DNA of 23,429 nt from Verrucomicrobiota bacterium (GCA_003218525.1 QHNU01000094.1:1-23429); one strand, 5' to 3'; counted from the stretch's first letter, positions 14,913-21,635 are shown. Numbers and translations are program-made. The notes: generated by a model from the letters alone, not told the origin.

Positions 14913-16343
14913 ATGGGCAAACACCAATACGCGACGTCGCCCCCCAACATCATGACGATGCCGCCGGGCGTGCCCTACATCATCGGCAACGAAGGCGCCG
15001 AGCGGTTCAGCTTCTACGGGATGCGCGCGATCCTGGTCGGGTTCATGACTCAGTTCATGGTCAACCAATCCGGCGTCTTGCAGGGAATGCCGGAGCACAT
15101 CGCGCAGGGTTGGTTCCATCAATTCGTCTCAGCCGTCTATTGGATGCCGTTTTTCGGCGCGATCATCGCGGACGGGTGGCTCGGCAAATACCGGACGATT
15201 CTTTATCTCTCGATCGTTTACTGCCTCGGGCATTTCACCCTCGCGTTCATGGATACCGCTGTCGGTATTCGGATTGGGCAGCAGTACGTTCTCGCGCTCG
15301 GATTGATTCTCATCGCCGCTGGCGCGGGCGGCATCAAGCCGTGCGTCTCGGCGAATGTTGGTGACCAATTTGGCGAATCCAACCAGCACCTGCTCTCACG
15401 CGTGTTCGGCTGGTTTTATCTCTCCATTAATCTCGGCTCTTCCTTCTCGATCTGGCTTTGTCCCGGTCTGATGCGCGATCCGAATTGGGGACCGCGTTAC
15501 GCATTTGGTCTGCCCGGCCTGCTGATGTTCGTGGCCACGGTCATCTTCTGGTTAGGCCGAAAGAGAATGGTCCATATCCCGCCAGCCGGTCTCGGGTTTT
15601 TGCGCGACTTGAAAAGCAAGGAAGGCCTGAGCGTGCTCGGGCGCGTCTGGACGATCTACGTCTTCACCATGATTTTTTGGGCGCTCTGGGACCAGAGCAG
15701 CGGCGGCGAATGGACGATCCAGTGCCAGAAACTCGACCTGCAATTTCTCGGCATCACGTTCCTGCCGGAGCGAGTGCAGGTGGTGAACGGCATTTTCATT
15801 CTCGCGATGATTCCGCTGTTTAACTACTGGCTCTATCCCGCGATCAGCCGTGTCTTCCCGCTCACGCCGCTGCGCAAAATCGGCATCGGATTGTTTCTGA
15901 CCGCGCTCTCGTTCGTTGTCATTTGGGCCATCCAATTCAACATCGATCACGGCGGCCGCCCAAATGTCGGCTGGCAATTTCTGGCCTACATCATCTTGTC
16001 CGCCGGCGAAGTGATGGTCTCGATCACCGGCCTGGAGTTTTCCTACACCCAGGCGCCGAACCGCATGAAGAGTCTGCTCATGGCGATGTGGCTGCTCTCC
16101 GTCGCTTTGGGCAATCAACTGCCGTCCGTCATCAGCTTCCTCATTCCCAGGCTCAAGTCGATTGGGATGAATCTCGAAGGCGCGAATTACTTCCGCTTCT
16201 TCACCCTCCTCATGCTCGGCGCCTCAGTGATCTACGTCTTCGTGTCGCGCCATTACCACGAAAAGACGTACCTCCAGTCGCAGGAGGTGACCCCGGACGA
16301 GCGCGTCACCGAGCCGGTGTTGGCCGGCGGAACGCCGACCTAG
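14913..16343 (+). CDS. POT/PTR family proton-dependent oligopeptide transporter
   Basis: The 476-residue protein has about 12-14 membrane helices and the POT signature near the N-terminus, IGNEGAERFSFYGMRAILV, containing the ExxERFxxYG proton-coupling motif. The second signature, ALGLILIAAGAGGIKPCVSANVGDQF, is also present. Family members import di- and tripeptides with protons across the inner membrane. I chose ATG at 14913 because AAGGAG lies 6 nt upstream and the signature starts ~20 residues in. The frame is open for 50 more codons upstream, but those residues are Arg/Ser-rich and overlap the lipoprotein gene. With the DUF885 peptidase downstream it suggests peptide use. Substrates cannot be decided from sequence. 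Confidence 0.94.
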   Translation: MGKHQYATSPPNIMTMPPGVPYIIGNEGAERFSFYGMRAILVGFMTQFMVNQSGVLQGMPEHIAQGWFHQFVSAVYWMPFFGAIIADGWLGKYRTILYLSIVYCLGHFTLAFMDTAVGIRIGQQYVLALGLILIAAGAGGIKPCVSANVGDQFGESNQHLLSRVFGWFYLSINLGSSFSIWLCPGLMRDPNWGPRYAFGLPGLLMFVATVIFWLGRKRMVHIPPAGLGFLRDLKSKEGLSVLGRVWTIYVFTMIFWALWDQSSGGEWTIQCQKLDLQFLGITFLPERVQVVNGIFILAMIPLFNYWLYPAISRVFPLTPLRKIGIGLFLTALSFVVIWAIQFNIDHGGRPNVGWQFLAYIILSAGEVMVSITGLEFSYTQAPNRMKSLLMAMWLLSVALGNQLPSVISFLIPRLKSIGMNLEGANYFRFFTLLMLGASVIYVFVSRHYHEKTYLQSQEVTPDERVTEPVLAGGTPT

Positions 16344-16408
16344 AAAACTGTAGCCCACGTCCAAATGACGGCATCGCGCGGTTTTCATCGCAACGCAACA
16401 CCTCCGGC

Positions 16409-16464
16409 CCCTCACCTGGCGCTGACGCCTCCTCCTCTCCCGCATGGGAGGCTTGAGGTGAGGG
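16409..16464. repeat. Imperfect inverted repeat between the transporter and DUF885 genes
   Basis: Outer arms CCCTCACCT (16409-16417) and AGGTGAGGG (16456-16464) are perfectly complementary. Inner arms CTCCC (16437-16441) and GGGAG (16446-16450) form a second stem around GCAT. It resembles the 'ccctcacc...ctctccc' intergenic repeats found in many Gram-negative genomes. It may slow or end transcription, but no T-run follows. Confidence 0.6.
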
Positions 16465-16478
16465 CACGCTGACATCAG

Positions 16479-18221
16479 ATGATCTCCACAAAATATCTTA
16501 CATCCGCGATCGCGCTCGCTTTCGCACTGCCGTGCGTTGCCGCGTCCGCCACACCACAGGACCAGCAGTTCCAGAAGATCGCGCATGATTACATCGAGGG
16601 AATGCTCCAATCGCATCCGGAAAATGCCACTGAGCTTGGCGATCATCGCTTTGACGACAGGCTGACCGATTACTCGGCTGAGTCGCGTGCGAAGGAACTT
16701 GCCCGTGCCAAGGAAGCCCGGCAGCAACTCGAAGCGTTCAATGATCTATCGCAACTGACCGGGGCTAACCAGGTTGATGTCCGGCTGCTCAAGGAGAGCA
16801 TCGATAACGAGATTTTCGGCATCGAAGAGCTGAAGGAATGGCAGTGGGACCCGCTCGTTTATAATCAGAGCCTTGCCAATAGCCTCTATCTTCTGGTCGC
16901 GCGCGATTTTGCACCCGCCCAGCAGCGCATCCCAAATCTGCGCAAACGCATGGAGGGAATTCCAGCGGTCATCGCGCAGGCCAAGGCGAACCTGCAACAC
17001 AGCCCGCGCATTTACACCGAAACCGCGATCGAACAGGCCCAAGGCGCGATTTCACTGGTCCGCGAAGGACTGGCGCCCTTGATGAATCAAGCGCCGCAGC
17101 TGGCAAAGGATTTGGAGCCGCTCCAGGGACAAACCGCAAAAGCACTCGAGGACTACAAAAAGTGGCTCCAGACTGATCTGCTTCCGCGTTCCGATGGTGA
17201 TTTTCGCCTCGGCGCTGACAAGTTTCGCAAGAAACTGCGCTTCGCCCTCGCCTCCGATCTCTCGATGGAAGAGATCATGAAACGCGCCCAAGCCGATCTC
17301 GCCCAAACCCAAAAAGCGATCTACGACACTGCCCTGCCGCTCTACAAAAAGTACTTTCCCAACGCCGACAAGGCGACGCTCGGCGACAAAAAGAAAGTCA
17401 CGATCGCAGTGCTGGACAAATTAGCCGAGCAACATCCGAACGACGACACCATCGTCAGTTACGCCCAAAAGATTGTGCGGGAAGCGACCGACTTCACGAA
17501 GCAACACGATCTCGTGACCGTTCCGGACAAGCCCCTCGACGTTATCGTCATGCCGGAGTTTAAGCGCGGCCGCGGCATCGCCTATTGCGACGCGCCCGGT
17601 CCGCTCGAGCAAAACGGCAAAACCTTTTTCGCGGTCGAGCCAACCCCGAAAGATTGGCCGCCGCGGCGGAAAGAATCCTTCTTTAGGGAATATAACAACT
17701 TCATGTGCCGCGATCTGACTGTGCACGAAGCCATGCCGGGGCATTTCCTGCAGCTCGCCCATGCGAACGAGTTTCGCGCCCCTACGCTCGTTCGCGCGAT
17801 CTTCCAGAGCGGCACGTTTGTCGAAGGCTGGGCCGTTTACTGCGAGCAGATGACGGCCGAACAAGGCTACGGCGGCCCGGAAGTGAAAATGCAGCAGTTG
17901 AAAATGCGGCTGCGCGTGATCTGCAACGCCATTATCGATCAGGGCATTCACGCCAAAAACATGAGCGAACAGGACGCGATGACACTGATGATGAAAGAAG
18001 GTTTCCAGCAGGAAGGAGAAGCGGTGGCAAAATGGAAACGCGCCCGCCTGAGCTCCGCCCAATTATCGACCTACTTTGTCGGGGTGACCGAGCATCTCGA
18101 CTTGCGTGATCGCGCCAAAGCCAGAGACGGCTCCTCCTTCAATCTCAAGAAATATAACGACACCGTGATTTCCTACGGCAGCCCGCCGGTGAAATACGTG
18201 CGCGAACTAATGGGCCTGTAG
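16479..18221 (+). CDS. Secreted DUF885 family metallopeptidase-like protein
   Basis: The 580-residue protein starts with a Sec signal peptide (~1-24, ISTKYLTSAIALAFALPCVAASA). The rest matches DUF885. The N-terminal helical part contains SHPENATELGDHRFDDRLTDYS, and the C-terminal part has the zinc-type motif H416-E-A-M-P-G-H422 in LTVHEAMPGHFLQ, with E449 in FVEGWAVYCEQM as the likely third ligand. Members are predicted periplasmic metallopeptidases or carboxypeptidases; few have been characterised. The length is typical. The ATG at 16479 is fixed by the signal peptide; the nearest GA-rich sequence lies in the upstream inverted repeat and is too far for a normal ribosome site. It follows a peptide transporter, which fits peptide processing before uptake. 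Confidence 0.9.
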   Translation: MISTKYLTSAIALAFALPCVAASATPQDQQFQKIAHDYIEGMLQSHPENATELGDHRFDDRLTDYSAESRAKELARAKEARQQLEAFNDLSQLTGANQVDVRLLKESIDNEIFGIEELKEWQWDPLVYNQSLANSLYLLVARDFAPAQQRIPNLRKRMEGIPAVIAQAKANLQHSPRIYTETAIEQAQGAISLVREGLAPLMNQAPQLAKDLEPLQGQTAKALEDYKKWLQTDLLPRSDGDFRLGADKFRKKLRFALASDLSMEEIMKRAQADLAQTQKAIYDTALPLYKKYFPNADKATLGDKKKVTIAVLDKLAEQHPNDDTIVSYAQKIVREATDFTKQHDLVTVPDKPLDVIVMPEFKRGRGIAYCDAPGPLEQNGKTFFAVEPTPKDWPPRRKESFFREYNNFMCRDLTVHEAMPGHFLQLAHANEFRAPTLVRAIFQSGTFVEGWAVYCEQMTAEQGYGGPEVKMQQLKMRLRVICNAIIDQGIHAKNMSEQDAMTLMMKEGFQQEGEAVAKWKRARLSSAQLSTYFVGVTEHLDLRDRAKARDGSSFNLKKYNDTVISYGSPPVKYVRELMGL

Positions 18222-18227
18222 TGTCTC

Positions 18228-18252
18228 TGTAGCGGCGCTCTCCGAGCGTCGA
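18228..18252 (+). repeat. Hairpin repeat (family member 3, identical to 8419-8443)
   Basis: Exact 25-nt copy of the 8419 repeat, beginning 7 nt after the DUF885 stop codon, with the same orientation relative to the + strand. The stem is GGCGCTC-TCC-GAGCGTC. No T-run follows. Confidence 0.8.
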
Positions 18253-18263
18253 CCTTTCCTTTT

Positions 18264-18351
18264 GGAGGGACGACCGGAGTTTACACTGAGCTTGTCGAAC
18301 GTGTGTCGTCCTCTATTGATCTGACACGGACGCGATGGAACGCGTCCCTCC
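18264..18351. repeat. Nested inverted repeat upstream of the PuuD-like gene
   Basis: GGAGGGACG (18264-18272) is complementary to CGTCCCTCC (18343-18351). Inside it GGACGCG (18328-18334) pairs with CGCGTCC (18341-18347) around ATGGAA, so the right arm can form either stem. Between them lies CACTGAGCTTGTCGAA, resembling the common 'cctgagcttgtcgaagg' repeat. No gene is seen in 18222-18399. Confidence 0.6.
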
Positions 18352-18399
18352 GTTTCGGGGGACAGCTTTACACTCGCCTCAGCACGTCGAGATTCCGCG

Positions 18400-19047
18400 A
18401 TGCGGAATGTCGTCACCTGGATGCGGCGGAAAGACGAAAAATATTTCGCGCCCTTCCTTGCCCGCTATCCCGACATCAAAATCTGGAACGCCGCACGGCG
18501 TAAAGTCCCGCTCGAGCAAATGAACGGGCTGCTCCTGACCGGTGGACCGGACGTCGCGCCGGAATTCGTAAATCAGCCGGTGCCGGACCCGTCTATTCTC
18601 GACAAGGACATGGACGCCGATCGAGATCGCTGGGAATTTGAGGCAATCAAGCACGCCCTTGATCGCGGGCTACCGTTGTTCGCCATCTGCAAAGGCATGC
18701 AAACCCTCAACGTTGCGCTTGGTGGTACGCTCCACCTCGATATTCCCGGCCACAATTTGCCGGAAATGAAAACGCACGATCTCCAGCCCTTACGATCCGA
18801 CCGAGGTGCGCGGCACCGATTCGAGAAAGTGAACAGCTCCCATCACCAGGCGATTGATCAGCTCGGGCAGGGGCTCGAAATCGAATCCTGGTGCGCGATC
18901 GACGACATCATCGAGCAGGTCAGGTTGCGTGACCATCCATTCGCTCTAGCGGTCCAATATCATCCCGAGCGCGGCACAATTTACGACGAACTTTTTGACG
19001 ACTTCATCACCCGAGTCCGCGACGCAGGAAAAGGAGAGATCGAATGA
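18400..19047 (+). CDS. Class I glutamine amidotransferase-fold hydrolase, peptidase C26 (PuuD-like)
   Basis: The 215-residue protein matches the gamma-glutamyl-gamma-aminobutyrate hydrolase group. GLLLTGGPDVAPEF forms the oxyanion/glycine region. The nucleophile elbow is FAICKGMQTLNVALGG with C97. HLDIPGH, VNSSHHQAID and QYHPE follow, where H188 and E190 complete the triad. Members cleave gamma-glutamyl amides, for example in putrescine breakdown. It is shorter than E. coli PuuD (~254 aa), and the usual 'PxIGI' first strand is replaced by RNVVTWMRRKDEKYF, so substrate assignment is open. The ATG at 18400 lacks a clear Shine-Dalgarno. It follows a repeat-rich gap after the DUF885 gene and ends 16 bp before the first attC-like element. 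Confidence 0.85.
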   Translation: MRNVVTWMRRKDEKYFAPFLARYPDIKIWNAARRKVPLEQMNGLLLTGGPDVAPEFVNQPVPDPSILDKDMDADRDRWEFEAIKHALDRGLPLFAICKGMQTLNVALGGTLHLDIPGHNLPEMKTHDLQPLRSDRGARHRFEKVNSSHHQAIDQLGQGLEIESWCAIDDIIEQVRLRDHPFALAVQYHPERGTIYDELFDDFITRVRDAGKGEIE

Positions 19048-19063
19048 CATTTTCCGGCGTCCG

Positions 19064-19132
19064 ACCTTTAGATTATTATTAGACGAAAATGTTCGTGATG
19101 AAAAGCGAAGCTTCCTCGAATACTCGTTAGGT
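19064..19132 (+). other. Degenerate attC-like site, left edge of cassette region
   Basis: The R' core GTTAGGT (19126-19132) is intact. The 5' arm ACCTTTAGATTATT (19064-19077) pairs with the 3' arm AATACTCGTTAGGT (19119-19132) except at TTA/GTT and one further base, so the R'' core is decayed. The 69-bp length is close to that of the good site at 19759-19825. Confidence 0.45.
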
Positions 19133-19177
19133 CTTATCCCGTGGCGAACATCTTCACACGCGTCTTAGTTTGGCCAT

Positions 19178-19807
19178 ATGAGCAGTGGTTTCTCCGCGCG
19201 CGCGGTGGGCGAAGTCGAAGGCATCGGTCTCGTCGATTATCCGCGAAACACGCCATACTTTCGCGAGACATTGGCTACCGCGTTCGACATCCTGAGGCAA
19301 CGCGATCCGCGTCGACACAAACGCGTTCTCACACACGTCCGCCGCATAATGAATTTCCCGATGGGCTATTCCGGTGCTGGATACATCCAGCACCTGAAAG
19401 CGTACGCCACAAGCTTCCAACCTCCGCCAACGGAGGCTGGAATTCGTAAAGAAGCCATATTACAGGCATCGATGCTGATTCATGAGGCGACACATGGGCT
19501 TCTTTATTCGCGCAAAATCCCATATGACGCTCGCACGAGAGAACAGATCGAGCAGCTTTGTTCCACCGAAGAGCACCGCTTCCTCAGTTGCATCTTGACG
19601 CCGGAGTCACTCGCGAAGGTGAAGACTATCAGACGCTATCATCCAGAGCTTTATCGGAAGCGTTGGTCATGGTCATTGTGGCAGCGCGTTAGCGAAGCAT
19701 TTTCCGCTATACAAAGCAAGAGGAAGCTCACAAAAAGCAGCAAGATGCGACACAAAACACCTAACCATGCGATACAGCCAACTCGCGAAAGCTTTCGGAG
19801 TGGCTGA
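19178..19807 (+). CDS. Cassette gene 1: HExxH (putative metalloprotease-like) protein of unknown function
   Basis: I do not recognise a named family. The 209-residue protein has a zinc-type H102-E-A-T-H106 motif within ASMLIHEATHGLLYSRKIPY, and E131/E132 in QLCSTEEHRFL could supply a further ligand, so metal-dependent hydrolase activity is plausible but unproven. No signal peptide or membrane helix is seen. The ATG at 19178 has no Shine-Dalgarno. In another frame, GTG at 19141, just 8 nt after the attC core, encodes MANIFTRVLVWPYEQWFLRA; removing one base in the CG-rich run near 19198-19207 would join it to VGEVEGIG, so a frameshift near the start is possible. The last ~15 residues (PNHAIQPTRESFRSG) are encoded by the attC site itself. 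Confidence 0.6.
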   Translation: MSSGFSARAVGEVEGIGLVDYPRNTPYFRETLATAFDILRQRDPRRHKRVLTHVRRIMNFPMGYSGAGYIQHLKAYATSFQPPPTEAGIRKEAILQASMLIHEATHGLLYSRKIPYDARTREQIEQLCSTEEHRFLSCILTPESLAKVKTIRRYHPELYRKRWSWSLWQRVSEAFSAIQSKRKLTKSSKMRHKTPNHAIQPTRESFRSG

Positions 19808-19825
19808 TCTTATGTCTCGTTAGGC
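19759..19825 (+). other. Integron attC recombination site
   Basis: R'' ACCTAAC (19759-19765) and R' GTTAGGC (19819-19825) are complementary in 6 of 7 positions and match the RYYYAAC/GTTRRRY consensus. Inside, CAGCCA-CTC-CGAAAG (19775-19791) pairs with CTTTCG-GAG-TGGCTG (19792-19806), leaving A19781 and G19785 unpaired on the same arm, like the extrahelical bases that orient attC recombination. Non-pairing spacers separate stem and R boxes. The predicted exchange point is 19819/19820. Length 67 bp is typical. Confidence 0.8.
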
Positions 19826-19848
19826 TCGCACAGCGAAAGATTGGTTTT

Positions 19849-20361
19849 ATGACTCGATACGTCGCATTCCTCCGAGGTGTCAGTCCGATGAATCTGAAGA
19901 TGCCGGAGCTGAAGAGATGCTTCGAATCGGCCGGGTTCACCGGGGTGAAAACGCTCCTCTCAAGCGGGAATGTCGTGTTCAAGGCCAAGGGTACTGCTTC
20001 CGCGGTGGAGCGTCGAGCAGAGGAAGCGATGTCGAAGGACCTCGGGCGTAAGTTCTACACGATTGTACGTTCAGTCTCCGATTTGAGAGCTATGATCGAG
20101 GCCGATCCTTACGAGAAGCACTCGTTGCCTGAAGGAGCGAAGCGGGTAGTGACCTTTCTGCGGGAACCGCGAAAGCCCAAGGTATCAATTCCGATCGAAT
20201 TAGATGGAGCACGTATTTTGGAGACGGAAGCTCGTGAGGTTTTCAGCGCATATCTACCTAGTCCGCGTGGGCCCGTATTCATGGGTCTGATCGAGAAAGC
20301 TTTTGGGCCCGAGGTAACGACCCGAACCTGGGAGACCGTGAAAAAATGTGCGAAAGCCTGA
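19849..20361 (+). CDS. Cassette gene 2: DUF1697 family protein
   Basis: The 170-residue protein matches DUF1697. It starts with RYVAFLRGVSPMNLKMPELKR, continues with ESAGFTGVKTLLSSGNVVF, and ends with the usual RTWETVKKCAKA in place of the family's 'TRNWxTVxKL'. The length is typical. The family is widespread, cytoplasmic and functionally uncharacterised. The ATG at 19849 begins 24 nt after the attC core at 19819-19825, and another core-like GTTAGAC lies 33 nt past the stop, so the gene fills a ~575-bp cassette. No clear Shine-Dalgarno precedes the ATG (GAAAGA is too far, ~16 nt). Small cytoplasmic genes of uncertain role are typical integron cargo. Confidence 0.85.
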   Translation: MTRYVAFLRGVSPMNLKMPELKRCFESAGFTGVKTLLSSGNVVFKAKGTASAVERRAEEAMSKDLGRKFYTIVRSVSDLRAMIEADPYEKHSLPEGAKRVVTFLREPRKPKVSIPIELDGARILETEAREVFSAYLPSPRGPVFMGLIEKAFGPEVTTRTWETVKKCAKA

Positions 20362-20393
20362 AACCAAACTCGCCTACCCAGACTCACTTTAAC

Positions 20394-20400
20394 GTTAGAC
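20394..20400 (+). other. attC core-like GTTAGAC after the DUF1697 gene
   Basis: A GTTRRRY core sits 33 nt past the DUF1697 stop and 18 nt before the next gene. I found no convincing complementary R'' partner; ACCAAAC at 20363-20369 or CTTTAAC at 20387-20393 are weak candidates. The site may be truncated. Confidence 0.4.
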
Positions 20401-20418
20401 TTCGCGGAAGATCTCTCT

Positions 20419-20760
20419 ATGCCAGAAACGCCTCCACAAAACCATCTTGAAGAAGATGTCAGTATTCACATTTTTAGCGTCTCAGCGGCGATGGTCGGCG
20501 TGTGCCTGACTGTCATCGGCCTTATCCGCGTCGTCATCACTTTCGGAAAGGCGGATACGGTAGCTGACGATCTCCTTGCCGCTGATGCGTTTTTATTCCT
20601 CGTAGCCTGTCTGCTTTCCTATTCCGCCCTACGAACGCGCTCGAAGCACCGAATGCATCGAAGGGAGCGTATCGCTGATAGCATGTTCATCCTGGCCATG
20701 ATTTTGATGGTCATCATTTGCGGATTTATCACCTTCGCTATAGCCATTCCCGGGAAGTAA
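20419..20760 (+). CDS. Cassette gene 3: small three-helix membrane protein of unknown function
   Basis: The 113-residue protein has three predicted membrane helices: ~17-41 (IFSVSAAMVGVCLTVIGLIR), ~53-68 (AADAFLFLVACLLSYSAL) and ~87-110 (SMFILAMILMVIICGFITFA). A basic loop (RTRSKHRMHRRERI) between helices 2 and 3 should face the cytoplasm. The short N-terminus is polar and acidic. I do not recognise a characterised family. The ATG at 20419 is 18 nt after the attC-like core; no strong Shine-Dalgarno is seen. The stop lies 10 nt before the R''-type GCCTAAC of the following attC-like element, as expected for a cassette. No catalytic residues are evident. Confidence 0.75.
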   Translation: MPETPPQNHLEEDVSIHIFSVSAAMVGVCLTVIGLIRVVITFGKADTVADDLLAADAFLFLVACLLSYSALRTRSKHRMHRRERIADSMFILAMILMVIICGFITFAIAIPGK

Positions 20761-20769
20761 CCATCTTCA

Positions 20770-20924
20770 GCCTAACCAAACGACGTGGCTGAGCAATGGA
20801 AGTAAGAAGTAAGAATTATAAATTAAGAAATACTGCCACTTGCGACCACGGAAGCCCGACTGTTCAGCCTGCCCGCCGTGGAGGGCGAAAACATTCGAAG
20901 TGCCCGAGCGTGGTCTCGTTAGAT
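20770..20924 (+). other. Long attC-like element after cassette gene 3
   Basis: R''-type GCCTAAC (20770-20776) and R'-type GTTAGAT (20918-20924) bracket 155 bp. Near the right end GACCACG (20844-20850) pairs with CGTGGTC (20909-20915), and CCACGG (20846-20851) alternatively pairs with CCGTGG (20876-20881). The left part holds an AT-rich stretch with AAGTAAG repeated directly near 20801-20815, which may be an insertion. The inner stems are less regular than in the 67-bp site. Confidence 0.45.
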
Positions 20925-20932
20925 TCAATGCC

Positions 20933-20960
20933 AGAAAGAAAGCCCCGCGAAAATTGGGGC
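20933..20960 (-). terminator. Candidate intrinsic terminator for the leftward SRPBCC gene
   Basis: On the minus strand GCCCC (20960-20956) and GGGGC (20946-20942) form a 5-bp GC stem around AATTTTCGC, followed by TTTCTTTCT (20941-20933). It lies ~97 nt beyond the stop at 21057. The stem is short, so strength is uncertain. Confidence 0.4.
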
Positions 20961-21056
20961 CCAAAATTAGCAAGCTAAGGATTGCTTTCGAGTGAGGGGC
21001 ACGCTCGAAAGGAATCAACCGCGCGAAAGACTAATCGGAACCTAAATCGGCCCGAT

Positions 21057-21635
21057 CTAACCTAGGAATTTCGCGAGCGGCTCCCAGTAGTGTGTCTTCC
21101 ATCCCGCCGCGAGGTGTTCCGCGTTGCCGATGGGAAAGCCGGTGTGGTCAAAGACAATCTTGGTCCCAGTCCCTTGCTCCACGAGCTCGAATCTCGCAAC
21201 CGAGTAAACACCCGGATCCCAGTTGACCTCTCGCCAACCTTGGACGATGCGCCTGTGCGGCACAAGTTCGACGTGTCGTCCCAGGATAATACCGCCAAAA
21301 AGCGTGAATGCGCCTCCCACTTCCCGGCTGATTTCCGTGGGTGCCTTCTCGAGTGAAATGCGGGGATCCTTGGCTGCACTGATCTTCGTGACCTCGTTGA
21401 ACTGCTTGGTATCAGTGAGCGCCTCGTAGACACGATTCCTGCTCGCTTTGAAAACGTTTTCTTGATGAATGGATTCCGCCGTGCGGGAAATCTCCTCCCC
21501 TGTTGCCGCCCGAACCTTAGTTAAGCCCAGGGCGAGACCGCCAAAAGTTATGGCTACACCGGCGATTACGTGCCGTCGCGTCGGCGAATTTGCCGGTACG
21601 TTCCGATTCCTTCTTTCGCTCATCATTGTCTTCAT
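21057..21635 (-). CDS. Tat-exported SRPBCC (AHSA1/START-like) domain protein
   Basis: The 192-residue protein has an N-terminal Tat-type signal: PTRRHVIAG followed by VAITFGGLALGLT and cleavage near VRA. The mature part fits the SRPBCC hydrophobic-ligand fold of the AHSA1 group: IHQENVFKASRNRVYEALTD, KQFNEVTKISA, GGAFTLFGGIILGRHVELVP, RIVQGWREVNW, ARFELVEQGTGTKIVFDHTG, and the closing helix GWKTHYWEPLAKFL. Most members are cytoplasmic, so the signal is notable. I chose ATG at 21633-21635 because AGGAA lies ~6 nt upstream; the frame extends 22 codons further without support. It follows queE by 72 nt on the same strand. The ligand is unknown. Confidence 0.85.
   Translation of the reverse strand: MKTMMSERRNRNVPANSPTRRHVIAGVAITFGGLALGLTKVRAATGEEISRTAESIHQENVFKASRNRVYEALTDTKQFNEVTKISAAKDPRISLEKAPTEISREVGGAFTLFGGIILGRHVELVPHRRIVQGWREVNWDPGVYSVARFELVEQGTGTKIVFDHTGFPIGNAEHLAAGWKTHYWEPLAKFLG

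Noticed and set aside
15552..16118. 188-codon charged frame antisense to the peptide transporter
   Set aside because: It mirrors membrane-helix codons of the transporter; composition is Asp/Arg/His-rich without family features.
17421..18062. 213-codon frame antisense to the DUF885 gene
   Set aside because: No motif; the sense strand carries the HEAMPGH active-site region with normal family sequence.
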